Shown piece after piece: positions 1 through 6,977 of a DNA stretch of 26,832 nucleotides. The position numbers were made by a program, and so were the translations under genes. The notes below the pieces were generated by a model. That model worked only from the letters and a program-made list of their open reading frames with translations, did no database searches and was not told the origin of the DNA. Position 1 is the stretch's first letter; each line of letters starts with the position of its first letter. Origin of the DNA: Candidatus Nomurabacteria bacterium (GTDB lineage Bacteria; Patescibacteriota; Minisyncoccia; Phycocordibacterales; UBA5272); NCBI GenBank assembly GCA_003518045.1, contig DOZK01000014.1, forward strand, positions 1 through 26,832, in the 5' to 3' direction.

Positions 1-30
1 AACACTAAATGTTAATTAACCCGTAAATTT

Positions 31-125
31 TCAATTTTCAATTTTCAATTTTCAAAAAAACCCTTAAATAACAAGGAGCGTTTGAATTTTCTGTTTGAAA
101 ATTGGAAATTGGAAATTGGAAATTA
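31..125. repeat. Inverted heptamer tandem tract
   Basis: A run of TTTTCAA-type heptamers (about 31-57) faces a run of GGAAATT heptamers (about 98-125), so the two arms can form a long AT-rich hairpin. A related tract lies at about 2163-2193. The first 146 bases hold no gene that I can support. The tract resembles other heptamer tracts of this window, such as the GTTAGAA type at 2970-3090. What it does is unknown. Confidence 0.6.
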
Positions 126-151
126 ATTACTGCCCCAAGGCGGTAATTGCT

Positions 152-157
152 GTATAC
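152..157 (+). promoter_or_regulatory. -10 box TATACT of the priA-like gene
   Basis: TATACT ends seven bases before the ATG at 165, so transcription should start at or next to the start codon and the mRNA would be leaderless. The surrounding 14-mer ATTGCTGTATACTG recurs exactly upstream of the hibernation factor gene on the minus strand (5412-5425 region). I see no clear -35 box and no Shine-Dalgarno site. Confidence 0.5.
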
Positions 158-164
158 TGAATAT

Positions 165-2027
165 ATGAAAGTCCTCTCTGTTGCACCGCTTGCCCCAGGA
201 ATTCCTTATGAGGAACTTTCTTATTTTGCAAAAGATGATGTCGAGGTTGGTGATTTAATTGAAATAAATGTTAAGCGAAGAAATTGCCGTGGATTAGTTA
301 TTGATACTCAAAAAGCAGAGGAGGATAGGCAGTCGTTAAGACATGCAAATTTTAATTTAAAAAAAAGTGGAAAAATAATTACAAAACATTTACTCCCCGC
401 TCCAATTTGGAATGCGCTTTTTTATAGTTCATCATATTTAATGACGTCCTTTGGTTCTATGCTTTATGATTTAATCAGTGAAAAATCTTTTGCTACTCTT
501 ACACCATTTTTTGTAACGACAAATGGTGCCGGTTTTGAAATTTTATTATTGCAAGAAAGTTATGAGAATCGTATCACAAGATATAAGACGACTATACGCG
601 AATCATTCTCAAAAAAAAAGTCTCTAGTAATTTTCTTTCCTACAATTATTGATTTGGAATATGCGAAAGACGCATTAAGTAAAGGTATAGAAAACTATGT
701 CATTACATTACACAGTTCTTTAACGGACAAGCAAATGGCTCAGTCGCTTGCTATTTTAAATAAAAACGAACATCCATTACTTATACTTTCAACTCCTTCA
801 CTTTTACCATGGGAGAGGGCAGACTTGGGTCTTGTAATTATAGAGCGTGAGCATAGCCAGTATTATTACACTCATGGAGAAAATGGCTACGATATGCGTT
901 TTGTAATAGAAAAATTGGCTCATGCAAGTAATATCCCCTGCTTGCTTGGCTCAAACATGCTTTCACTTCGCGCTCATCTTTTATTTAAAAAACGTGATGC
1001 TCATGAAGTCATGCCACTTCACTTTAGAAATGACTCACCGATTGACGTCATACCAATGACTGATGAAAATAAAAGTGCGAGTCCATATTTATCTAGAAAA
1101 ACTCTTTCTATTTTGCACACGGCTAAGCAAGAAAAAAAAGGTCATTACTTTTTATATTCGCATCGCAAAGGAATGTATCCGACAACTATTTGTTCTGACT
1201 GCGGGACTATTTTTGCTTGTCCTAATTGCAATCGACCTTATGTATTACACAAAGTCGCTGGCGTACGCACTTATCTTTGTCATGGTTGCGAAAATATAGT
1301 TAGATTAGAAGAAGATACTACACTTGCTTGTAGACATTGTGGTGGATGGAGAATGCAAACTCTTGGCATTGCAACAACTGGTGTTGAGGAGGAATTAAAA
1401 AGACTTGGCGTTCCACTTTTCTTAATTGATGGAGAACATACAAATACGAGAGTTAAAGTAAAAAAAGTTTATAAAGAATGGAAAGAGTCCCCTTACGGTG
1501 TTTTGATTGGAACAGAAATGGCTCATAATATAATAGAAGAATGTGATGGCATAACCATACTTTCGCTCGACTCTTTATTTTCACTTCCAGAATATAGAAC
1601 TGATGAAAAAATAATTAATCTTGTAACAGAGATGGCGGAAAAAGTTATTGTGAGTCCAGATAATGATGGCCGATTAATATTGCAAACACGACTAAAAAAT
1701 ATGCCGATTATAAAACAAATAACTGGGCATACATTGCTTGATGTTTATAATGCTTTACTTTTAGAGCGGGAAGAATTATTGCTTCCACCATATTATGTTG
1801 TTATAAAAGCATCATTTGAAAATCTTCCGGACGATGTGCGTACAAGAATGGAGCAAGAGCTTGAGCCTTATGTAGTTGAATGGTTCGAGGCAGGACGTGG
1901 TATCACTCTTTTATTTATTCATATAAAAGAAACAGAGTGGGCAAATCAAAAAGTTGTGAGAGATAGGATTAGGAGGATAGTTTATGAGGGGCACCCTTCC
2001 GTAAACCCTCTCCATTTCTTTATTTAA
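165..2027 (+). CDS. priA: PriA-like primosomal protein N', P-loop lost
   Basis: This 620-residue protein matches the PriA layout: an N-terminal 3'-DNA-end binding domain (LAPGIPYEELSYF near residues 9-21), a helicase core, and eight zinc-binding cysteines in four CxxC pairs (343/346, 352/355, 372/375, 389/392). The motif V counterpart reads GTEM (449-452), where PriA usually has GTQM. Where the Walker A loop GxTGSGKT should stand (about 130-144), no glycine-rich P-loop or GKT remains. The DEEH box has become EREH (227-230). I infer that DNA and zinc binding are kept but ATP hydrolysis is lost, so it may recruit a replicative helicase at stalled forks without unwinding DNA. I chose the ATG at 165, not the upstream TTG at 147, because the family's N-terminus starts there and a -10 box overlaps the TTG start. 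Confidence 0.85.
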   Translation: MKVLSVAPLAPGIPYEELSYFAKDDVEVGDLIEINVKRRNCRGLVIDTQKAEEDRQSLRHANFNLKKSGKIITKHLLPAPIWNALFYSSSYLMTSFGSMLYDLISEKSFATLTPFFVTTNGAGFEILLLQESYENRITRYKTTIRESFSKKKSLVIFFPTIIDLEYAKDALSKGIENYVITLHSSLTDKQMAQSLAILNKNEHPLLILSTPSLLPWERADLGLVIIEREHSQYYYTHGENGYDMRFVIEKLAHASNIPCLLGSNMLSLRAHLLFKKRDAHEVMPLHFRNDSPIDVIPMTDENKSASPYLSRKTLSILHTAKQEKKGHYFLYSHRKGMYPTTICSDCGTIFACPNCNRPYVLHKVAGVRTYLCHGCENIVRLEEDTTLACRHCGGWRMQTLGIATTGVEEELKRLGVPLFLIDGEHTNTRVKVKKVYKEWKESPYGVLIGTEMAHNIIEECDGITILSLDSLFSLPEYRTDEKIINLVTEMAEKVIVSPDNDGRLILQTRLKNMPIIKQITGHTLLDVYNALLLEREELLLPPYYVVIKASFENLPDDVRTRMEQELEPYVVEWFEAGRGITLLFIHIKETEWANQKVVRDRIRRIVYEGHPSVNPLHFFI

Positions 2028-2061
2028 CCATAAATAATTAAATAACTTCATTTGCGTTGTT

Positions 2062-2115
2062 GTGGGTCCCTGCTCGCTCGTCATCGTACTATTAAGTACG
2101 TCTCCTCTCTCGCTT
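2062..2115. other. Hairpin-rich intergenic segment
   Basis: Within the 352-base gap after the priA-like gene, CGTACT (2085-2090) pairs with AGTACG (2095-2100), and GTGGG near 2062 can pair with CCCAC near 2117. It may end transcription of the upstream gene, although no uridine run follows. The rest of the gap holds heptamer-like AT repeats, one R1 copy and one R2 copy. Confidence 0.35.
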
Positions 2116-2254
2116 TCCCACGCCTAGCAACTAAAGCTATTTACTTATTTCTGGGAGAAAAGTGAATTTTCAATTATCAATTTCCAATTTTCAATGAGAT
2201 ACATACGAATACTGTGTGAATTTTTAATTTTATTTTTCAAAAAAATATATGTGT

Positions 2255-2283
2255 TGTCATTCCCGCGCAGGCGGGAATCCAGG
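2255..2283. repeat. R1 palindromic repeat
   Basis: TCATTCCCGC and GCGGGAATCCAGG face each other around a short centre. This is the first of many copies of the R1 family in the window; other copies are listed separately. A facing partner (CTGGAT...ATGACA type) is missing here. Confidence 0.75.
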
Positions 2284-2302
2284 TCTGTATTTAGTTTGAA
2301 AA

Positions 2303-2325
2303 CCTGCCTCGCCGGCAAGGCGGGT
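2303..2325. repeat. R2 palindromic repeat
   Basis: CCTGCCTCGCCGGCAAGGCG followed by GGT is a copy of the R2 element. Other copies lie at 6474-6496, 9544-9567 (opposite orientation), 14472-14492 (inside the giant gene), 24811-24832 (inside an R1 copy) and 26787-26808. Confidence 0.7.
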
Positions 2326-2365
2326 TGGAAATTGCAAAATTGTAAAATTAACAGCTAACGCTGTT

Positions 2366-2371
2366 TATGCT
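2366..2371 (+). promoter_or_regulatory. -10 box TATGCT of def
   Basis: TATGCT ends eight bases before the ATG at 2380, which again predicts a transcript with almost no leader. There is no Shine-Dalgarno site between this box and the start. Confidence 0.4.
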
Positions 2372-2379
2372 AGAGTTAT

Positions 2380-2916
2380 ATGATGAAAGCAAATACAGCC
2401 ATTATTCAAATAGACAGTAAGAAGACTAACCCTTTGCGGGCTATTGCAAATGATGTCAAAAAAAGTGAGTTTGGCACAAAGGAATTAAAAAGTCTTGTAG
2501 AAAATATGGAGATGTTACTTGCCAAAGAAGAAGATGGTGTGGCTTTGGCAGCGCCTCAAATTGCTGTCTCTAAACGTATCTTTGTGATATCTCCAAAAGC
2601 TTATGAAGAAGATGCAAAATGGAAACCTCTTGTCTTTATAAATCCAACTATAAAAAAAGTTTCTAGAAAAGTACAAGAAATGCAAGAAGGATGTTTATCT
2701 GTCAGATGGATATATGGGACAACGGAGAGACATATATCTGCCACTATCGAGGCCTATGATGTTATGGGAAATAAATTTACTTTTGGAGCCTCAGGTCTTA
2801 TCGCCCACATTTTCCAACACGAAACAGATCATTTAGATGGAGTATTATTTATCGACCATGGATATAATTTAGAAGAATATAAGTCGGAGGAAGAGTATAA
2901 GAATAGAAAGCAGTAA
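2380..2916 (+). CDS. def: Peptide deformylase
   Basis: A 178-residue metalloenzyme that removes the formyl group from the N-terminal methionine of new proteins. All three family motifs are present: GVALAAPQ (53-60, motif I), EGCLS (103-107, metal-ligand Cys105) and HETDH (147-151, two metal-ligand histidines with the catalytic glutamate). Motif I has Val in place of the usual first Leu or Gly neighbour, a mild variation. Its length is normal for the family. Two in-frame ATGs sit side by side at 2380 and 2383; either could be the start. The gene for the opposing enzyme, methionyl-tRNA formyltransferase, follows 242 bases downstream on the same strand with its own promoter, so the two form a functional pair but probably not one transcript. 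Confidence 0.95.
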   Translation: MMKANTAIIQIDSKKTNPLRAIANDVKKSEFGTKELKSLVENMEMLLAKEEDGVALAAPQIAVSKRIFVISPKAYEEDAKWKPLVFINPTIKKVSRKVQEMQEGCLSVRWIYGTTERHISATIEAYDVMGNKFTFGASGLIAHIFQHETDHLDGVLFIDHGYNLEEYKSEEEYKNRKQ

Positions 2917-2917
2917 A

Positions 2918-3095
2918 TAGTCCATAAAGTCCTTAAAGTCCATAAAGTCAAAAGTGAATGCGAAAAGTTAGGTGTTAGAAGTTAGGCGTTAGGAGTTAGA
3001 AGAAAAATACGACCTAAGCGAAAATGTTATTGTATTAGTATTAACTCCTAACCTCTAACTGCAGACTTCTAACTATTCGCTTCTAACCCATAACT
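2918..3095. repeat. Tandem nonamer and heptamer repeats between def and fmt
   Basis: Next to the stop of def are three copies of a CATAAAGTC-like unit (2921-2950). Then comes a GTTAGAA/GTTAGGC/GTTAGGA heptamer tract (about 2970-3003), which is mirrored by an inverted TTCTAAC/CTCCTAACC tract at about 3040-3093. The facing arms could form a hairpin between the two genes. Related tracts occur at 4075-4103, 5453-5515, 6508-6543, 10080-10115 and 10250-10290. I see no coding potential here. Confidence 0.55.
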
Positions 3096-3142
3096 TTTAA
3101 CAAATTTATTAACTTTGGGAACTTTTTGGTAAATGCCTTGAG

Positions 3143-3151
3143 TGATATAAT
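3143..3151 (+). promoter_or_regulatory. Extended -10 promoter TGATATAAT of fmt
   Basis: A consensus TATAAT (3146-3151) carries an upstream TGn extension. It ends seven bases before the ATG at 3159, which predicts leaderless transcription of fmt. Confidence 0.6.
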
Positions 3152-3158
3152 AAATTAT

Positions 3159-4037
3159 ATGAATCAGACTATTAATTTTGTTTTCTTTGGGACTGGACCA
3201 CTGGCAGAGTCAGTTCTCGCTTCACTTGTAAGAAATGGCTACACGCCAGATATTGTTGTAACAAAACCAGACGCTATGCAAGGTCGTCATATGCAATTGA
3301 CTGCCCCACATATAAAAACTTGGTGTGAGATGAAAGGCATTAAAGTTCTTCAACCAGTAAAATTAGATTCCGAATTTTCCCATCAACTAGTAACCAGTAA
3401 CTATCAACTATTTATTGTTGCTTCCTACGGAAAAATAATTCCTGATGAAGTTTTAAATATTCCAGCATCTGGTGTATTAAATGTTCACCCATCACTTCTT
3501 CCTCTTTATCGAGGACCTTCCCCTATCGAGTCCGCACTATTAGACGGCGTAACAACAACTGGAATATCTATTATGAAATTAGATAGTGGAATGGATCATG
3601 GACCAATACTTTTACAAAATGCTTTTACAATTAACCCTGCTTCAACAGCTCAAACACTAGAGGTGGAATGTGGGCAATTAGGTGGCGAACTTTTAGTGCA
3701 AGTTCTCCCCCACTATTTAGACTTAACTTTAATTCCAAAGGAACAAGACCACGACAAGGCAACTGTTTGCAAAAAAATTACAAAAGATTTAGGAGAAATA
3801 ACTTTAACAACTCGTGCGGACGAAGTACAAAGAAAATTTAGAGCATTAACTCCATGGCCAGGACTTTATTTTTTTATTACACATAAAGAAAAACAAGTGC
3901 GCATAAAAGTAACAGCTGTTGATTTATTATTAGAGGGAACTGACACCTTAGTCGCAAGTGATGTTATTTTGAAAGTTGTACCAGAGGGAAAGCACGAAAT
4001 CACTTGGGGTGATTTCGTCCATGGGTACATGGACTAG
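3159..4037 (+). CDS. fmt: Methionyl-tRNA formyltransferase
   Basis: This 292-residue enzyme transfers a formyl group from 10-formyl-tetrahydrofolate to initiator Met-tRNA. The catalytic Asn108 and His110 lie in the NVHPSLLP stretch, followed by the family loop YRGPSPIESA; the catalytic Asp146 is in SGMDHGP. A C-terminal tRNA-binding domain of about 90 residues follows the catalytic domain. It is slightly shorter than the E. coli enzyme of about 315 residues. A TTG at 3126 would add 11 residues with no family match and would span the promoter, so I start at 3159. Def, just upstream, removes the group that this enzyme adds. The gene converges with the cyclophilin gene across a hairpin-rich spacer. 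Confidence 0.92.
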   Translation: MNQTINFVFFGTGPLAESVLASLVRNGYTPDIVVTKPDAMQGRHMQLTAPHIKTWCEMKGIKVLQPVKLDSEFSHQLVTSNYQLFIVASYGKIIPDEVLNIPASGVLNVHPSLLPLYRGPSPIESALLDGVTTTGISIMKLDSGMDHGPILLQNAFTINPASTAQTLEVECGQLGGELLVQVLPHYLDLTLIPKEQDHDKATVCKKITKDLGEITLTTRADEVQRKFRALTPWPGLYFFITHKEKQVRIKVTAVDLLLEGTDTLVASDVILKVVPEGKHEITWGDFVHGYMD

Positions 4038-4111
4038 TTTCAAGTTTCCAGTTTTTAGAAGATACAAACACTGGGTGTTAGAAGTTAGGGGTTAGATGTT
4101 AAAAGAAACAA

Positions 4112-4144
4112 ATACGGAGCGACCGAAGGTCGTGCTTCTCGTAT
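4112..4144 (+). terminator. Possible terminator after fmt
   Basis: An imperfect stem with the core CGACC-GAA-GGTCG, extended by ATACG/CGTAT, lies about 75 bases after the fmt stop. The same CGACC-GAA-GGTCG core is used in the hairpin at 11171-11205. The downstream T-run is weak, so termination is an inference. Confidence 0.4.
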
Positions 4145-4157
4145 TATCTTGTATTTT

Positions 4158-4279
4158 ATAAAGTAAAATTCTGGATGCAGTACGAGGAGCCTAGGAATTT
4201 TTCTAGGAGACGTAGTAGACCTACGTTGACGAAGAAAAATTCCATAGCGACAAAGTAATGCGCCAGAATTTTACTTTAT
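4158..4279. terminator. Nested long hairpin between converging fmt and cyclophilin genes
   Basis: Perfect 17-base arms (4158-4174 and 4263-4279) enclose an 11-bp stem (4194-4204 with 4233-4243) and a 6-bp stem (4210-4215 with 4221-4226). The right arm ends right at the cyclophilin stop codon. It could end transcription from both sides. Its centre (CGTAGTAGACCTACG) recurs inverted at 9280-9294 with similar flanks, so it is also a dispersed repeat. Confidence 0.55.
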
Positions 4280-5020
4280 TTACTTTATAGTGATTTTCTC
4301 GACAATAACATCCTGCAAAGGATGATCCGCTCCGTCTGTCTGCATATCTCCAATACGAAGAGCAATATCAAGTCCCTTTGTTACATGTCCAAAAACTGTA
4401 TGTTTACCAGCAAGCCATGGAGTCCCGGCAATCGATGTAACAATAAAAAATTGACTACCATTTGTATCCGGTCCAGCATTTGCCATAGCAAGAGTTCCTT
4501 GAGATAAAACATCAGTTGGAGAAGTTTCATCTTTGAAAGTATATCCTGGTCCTCCTGTACCCCAAGAATTTTTATTAGCAACATCTTTTGAAAGCGGATC
4601 CCCTCCTTGTATCATAAAATCACGAATAACTCGATGAAAACGAGTGCCGTTATAAAATCCACTAATAGCTAATTTTGCAAAATTATTTACTGTCTCCGGA
4701 GTATTTGTTGTAAAAGTAATTTCTATATCTCCTTTATTTGTTGTTATCATCGCACTTGTAATTTTTTCTGGGATTTCCATAGTTGTAGTTGTTGAATTAT
4801 TATTTGTTGCTGTCGTTGTATTTTTTGTTTTACTATTAGTAGTATTCACTATTACTTTTTTTATAGAATCAGATGTAGTTGTTGCTTGTACTTCTGTTTG
4901 CTCTGTCGTAATTTGTACCTGAGGGAGATTTCTATTATCTTGAAGAAAATAAGCAAGACCACCTAGGACAACTATTAACGTCGCAATAACTACATATGTT
5001 ACTTTTGTATCGCTATCCAT
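4280..5020 (-). CDS. Membrane-anchored cyclophilin-type peptidyl-prolyl isomerase
   Basis: A 246-residue protein. Residues 8-26 form a hydrophobic anchor, and residues 40-85 are a Thr/Asn-rich spacer. From about 88 to the end is a cyclophilin domain, which speeds cis-trans turning of X-Pro bonds during folding outside the membrane. Active-site residues can be seen: Arg130 in FHRVI, Gln138 in MIQGGDP, the SQFFI segment (189-193) and Trp202 in the PWLAGKHTVFG stretch. The N-terminus lacks a lipobox cysteine, so it is probably held by an uncleaved anchor. Its start lies six bases after the stop of the hibernation factor gene, so the two are probably co-transcribed. It might help fold secreted proteins, but that is inference. 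Confidence 0.92.
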   Translation of the reverse strand: MDSDTKVTYVVIATLIVVLGGLAYFLQDNRNLPQVQITTEQTEVQATTTSDSIKKVIVNTTNSKTKNTTTATNNNSTTTTMEIPEKITSAMITTNKGDIEITFTTNTPETVNNFAKLAISGFYNGTRFHRVIRDFMIQGGDPLSKDVANKNSWGTGGPGYTFKDETSPTDVLSQGTLAMANAGPDTNGSQFFIVTSIAGTPWLAGKHTVFGHVTKGLDIALRIGDMQTDGADHPLQDVIVEKITIK

Positions 5021-5026
5021 ATTAAA

Positions 5027-5392
5027 TTAATTAGTTAATTTTTTTAATAAATTTTTCATTCTATGCGCACTTCTTCTAAAAATAGAACGCTCTTTATCTT
5101 TATAAGAAGAAAGTTCGCGTGCAAGCATATCTTTAAGCGTGTCTATAGCTTTATACAAATCATCTTCGACAGCACGAATAGTTATATCTTTACCTTTTAT
5201 ATGTAACTGTGCCTCTGCTTGAAAAACATCTCCGTTTGAATGATGTGCTGTTGTCTTTTCTAATTCTACAGTTACTTTTGCACTTGTATCATCTTTTGGA
5301 ATATATTTTTCTAACGAGTCCAATTTTTCCAATGTATACTCGCGAATTGCGTCTGTTACTTCAACATGAATACCTGTTATAATTTTGTGCAT
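5027..5392 (-). CDS. hpf: Short ribosome hibernation-promoting factor (HPF/RaiA family)
   Basis: A 121-residue protein of the HPF/RaiA family. It starts MHKIITGIHVEVTDAIREY and carries the beta-alpha-beta core with the family segment DVFQAEAQLHIKGKDITI. Members bind the decoding centre of the 30S subunit and silence ribosomes in slow growth. The protein ends in a basic tail (SIFRRSAHRMKNLLKK) and lacks the dimerising C-terminal domain of long HPFs, so it is the short type. I chose the ATG at 5392. A TTG at 5425 is possible but overlaps the -10 box at 5414-5419. The cyclophilin gene follows after six bases. Confidence 0.85.
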   Translation of the reverse strand: MHKIITGIHVEVTDAIREYTLEKLDSLEKYIPKDDTSAKVTVELEKTTAHHSNGDVFQAEAQLHIKGKDITIRAVEDDLYKAIDTLKDMLARELSSYKDKERSIFRRSAHRMKNLLKKLTN

Positions 5393-5413
5393 AAAATTCT
5401 TTGTTATGTATCC

Positions 5414-5419
5414 AGTATA
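5414..5419 (-). promoter_or_regulatory. -10 box TATACT of the hpf-cyclophilin operon
   Basis: On the minus strand, ATTGCTGTATACTG is identical to the stretch upstream of the priA-like gene. Here the box ends 21 bases before the ATG, which gives a leader of about 14 bases. Confidence 0.45.
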
Positions 5420-5452
5420 CAGCAATTTTTCTTATTAAAGAAAAGGAAAATT

Positions 5453-5515
5453 AGTCAAAAGTTGAAAGTCTTAATTAGTCGAAAGTCCATAAAGTCTGTA
5501 AAGTCGAAAGTAAAT
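5453..5515. repeat. Tandem AAAGTC-type repeat
   Basis: Repeated GTCGAAAGT and CATAAAGTCTGTAAAGTC-like units of period 9-10 lie between PAP2 and hpf. They resemble the tracts at 2921-2950, 10080-10115 and, inverted, 10250-10290. Confidence 0.5.
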
Positions 5516-5521
5516 AGGCAT

Positions 5522-5550
5522 GCAGGGTGGCCACTTCGTGGCCACCCTGC
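5522..5550 (-). terminator. Hairpin after the PAP2 gene
   Basis: A perfect 13-bp GC-rich stem (5522-5534 with 5538-5550) and a three-base loop lie 24 bases after the PAP2 stop codon. There is no strong T-run, so the site may end transcription weakly or only protect the mRNA end. Confidence 0.5.
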
Positions 5551-5574
5551 ATTACTTTATAAACTTTATATGGA

Positions 5575-6234
5575 CTATCTCGAATCTCTAATCTTCTCAC
5601 TAAAGCTCTTCCCTATAGAAAGGCCAATAACTGCACCGAAGATAGCACCAGCTATAACATCTGAAAACCAATGAATACTTAGCGATACTCCGAAGCCTAT
5701 ATAAATTGCATATAGCAAAGTCGTGTATTTAATTAATACATGACGTGGATAAACACTCCAAATAGTGAGAGCCATAGCAAAAGCGATTGTTGTATGTGAT
5801 GACGGCCATCCCCAAAAAACTCCCCCGTCTAAAAATCCAAAACTAAAATCTCGACTTAAATCAATTAAAGAATTAAGAGTATGTGCTGGTGGAATGCGTC
5901 CAGTTAAGCTTTTATAAAAAGAAGAAATAATCCAGCCCAATGCAACAGCCTGTGCCAACATATTTCCAAGTATTGTTACTTTTTTATTTTTAAACAAATG
6001 ACCATAAAGTAAAGTCCATAAAGGAAAAATTATTGGAATTATTCCACCAGCAACAACAGCTGAGAAAAATATATGTTGTATATAAGTTTTGTCATATGCC
6101 AAAAAATACATATAATCAAAGCCTGAATTAACTATTATAAAAGTAAAAATTATAGCAACAAATTGAGCAAAAATATATTTTCCAGAAAAAATTCTAGTAA
6201 TTGTTTCTTTCAATTTATAGAAAAGATGATCCAT
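5575..6234 (-). CDS. PAP2-family membrane phosphatase
   Basis: A 219-residue membrane protein with about six hydrophobic segments (around 21-37, 55-75, 88-107, 148-160, 170-187 and 192-208). PAP2 motifs appear in order: K108...GR113-PP (C1), WPSSH (143-147, C2, His147 as acid/base) and H188WFSD192 (C3 nucleophile histidine with its aspartate). In C3 the usual Ser-Arg seven and six residues before the histidine is Phe-Gly (181-182), so the phosphate-binding arginine is absent from its normal place. Relatives dephosphorylate phosphatidic acid, undecaprenyl diphosphate or phosphatidylglycerol phosphate. The substrate cannot be told from sequence here. Confidence 0.85.
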   Translation of the reverse strand: MDHLFYKLKETITRIFSGKYIFAQFVAIIFTFIIVNSGFDYMYFLAYDKTYIQHIFFSAVVAGGIIPIIFPLWTLLYGHLFKNKKVTILGNMLAQAVALGWIISSFYKSLTGRIPPAHTLNSLIDLSRDFSFGFLDGGVFWGWPSSHTTIAFAMALTIWSVYPRHVLIKYTTLLYAIYIGFGVSLSIHWFSDVIAGAIFGAVIGLSIGKSFSEKIRDSR

Positions 6235-6251
6235 AGTATGAGGTAGAGTTT

Positions 6252-6257
6252 AGCATA
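6252..6257 (-). promoter_or_regulatory. Possible -10 box TATGCT of the PAP2 gene
   Basis: TATGCT on the minus strand ends 17 bases before the start codon at 6234. It has the same sequence as the box in front of def. No -35 element is evident. Confidence 0.3.
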
Positions 6258-6270
6258 GTTTCTTTTGCAT

Positions 6271-6298
6271 TGTCATTCCCGCGAAGGCGGGAATCCAG
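6271..6298. repeat. R1 palindromic repeat
   Basis: TGTCATTCCCGCGAAGGCGG continues into GAATCCAG: a clean R1 copy, unpaired. Confidence 0.75.
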
Positions 6299-6307
6299 TG
6301 TCCTAAT

Positions 6308-6397
6308 AAAGGTTCCTCGCAGCAAGCAGGCGTGGTATTAGAGGAACTCTCTTCGCTCGTACTAACGCGTAGCAAGCTACGCGGTATTTGAACCTTT
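6308..6397. other. Segment with two competing stems
   Basis: AAAGGTTC (6308-6315) pairs with GAACCTTT (6390-6397), while GTTCCTC (6312-6318) pairs with GAGGAAC (6341-6347). The two pairings share bases and so exclude each other. A third hairpin (CGCGTA, 6366-6371, with TACGCG, 6378-6383) sits inside. The 6241-6640 stretch holds no gene that I can support, only this segment and repeats. Confidence 0.35.
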
Positions 6398-6473
6398 TTA
6401 TGTCGTCGCTCGGACTAAATATAAAAGATTACTTTTCTATTTAGCTCCTCGCTAGACAAAATAAAGTGGGCAG

Positions 6474-6496
6474 CCTGCCTCGCCGGCAAGGCGGGT
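6474..6496. repeat. R2 palindromic repeat
   Basis: An exact copy of the R2 core seen at 2303-2325. It is followed at 6508-6543 by a GTTAGAG/GTTAGGA heptamer tract. Confidence 0.7.
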
Positions 6497-6588
6497 AAGC
6501 AGTTGCTGGGCGTTAGAGGTTAGGAGTTAGACGTTAGAAGTTGAAATACGTAAGTTTCGTAATTCACGTTAATTATATAAATAGAGAC

Positions 6589-6617
6589 ACCCACCGGAGG
6601 CGGGGCCTCGGGTGGGT
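6589..6617 (-). terminator. Hairpin after the small membrane protein gene
   Basis: ACCCACC (6589-6595) pairs with GGTGGGT (6611-6617), with an inner GAGG/CCTC stem. It lies 27 bases beyond the stop of the minus-strand gene. The T-run is weak. Confidence 0.4.
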
Positions 6618-6643
6618 GGAGCAGTGAAGCATATTCGTGAGAT

Positions 6644-6895
6644 TTACTCACTGAGGTGTCTGGCTGGTGAGTTTGCGAAAATTATACCAAGCAAAATTAA
6701 TGGCCCCGCAAAAAGCGAAACTAGCGCGAGTAGTGCAAGCAATTGACAAAAGCATGCGATCTCATTGTCATATTGGTTATGCAAGAAGGGTGACACAAAA
6801 TGCACCAGTGGCACATACACATACGCCATGTAATACCAAATGGCTATTACAAATAGTGACATTGAGCCAAAAAAAAGGGTACGTTTTAAAAACAT
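6644..6895 (-). CDS. Small two-segment membrane protein, function unknown
   Basis: I do not recognise this 83-residue protein. It has two long hydrophobic stretches (about 7-32 and 50-75) joined by a short loop with His, Asn and Asp, then a short polar tail, so it should be an integral membrane protein with both ends on the same side. The start has a Shine-Dalgarno-like AAAGG five bases upstream, which is unusual in this window. A hairpin (CCCTTA...TAAGGG, about 6914-6933) lies in the leader, and another hairpin follows the stop. These signals support a real gene, but the length is short enough that chance cannot be excluded. Confidence 0.5.
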   Translation of the reverse strand: MFLKRTLFFGSMSLFVIAIWYYMAYVYVPLVHFVSPFLHNQYDNEIACFCQLLALLALVSLFAGPLILLGIIFANSPARHLSE

Positions 6896-6977
6896 AAAAA
6901 CCTTTCGTTGATCCCCTTATTTACGAGTAAGGGTAACTCCTGATAAAAAGACTACCGTAATTATAATTAAATGTCTA

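Noticed and set aside
147..164. Upstream TTG start for the priA-like gene
   Set aside because: It overlaps the -10 box, and the extra six residues do not match the family; the ATG at 165 fits both. The same reasoning applies to the TTG starts before fmt (3126) and hpf (5425).
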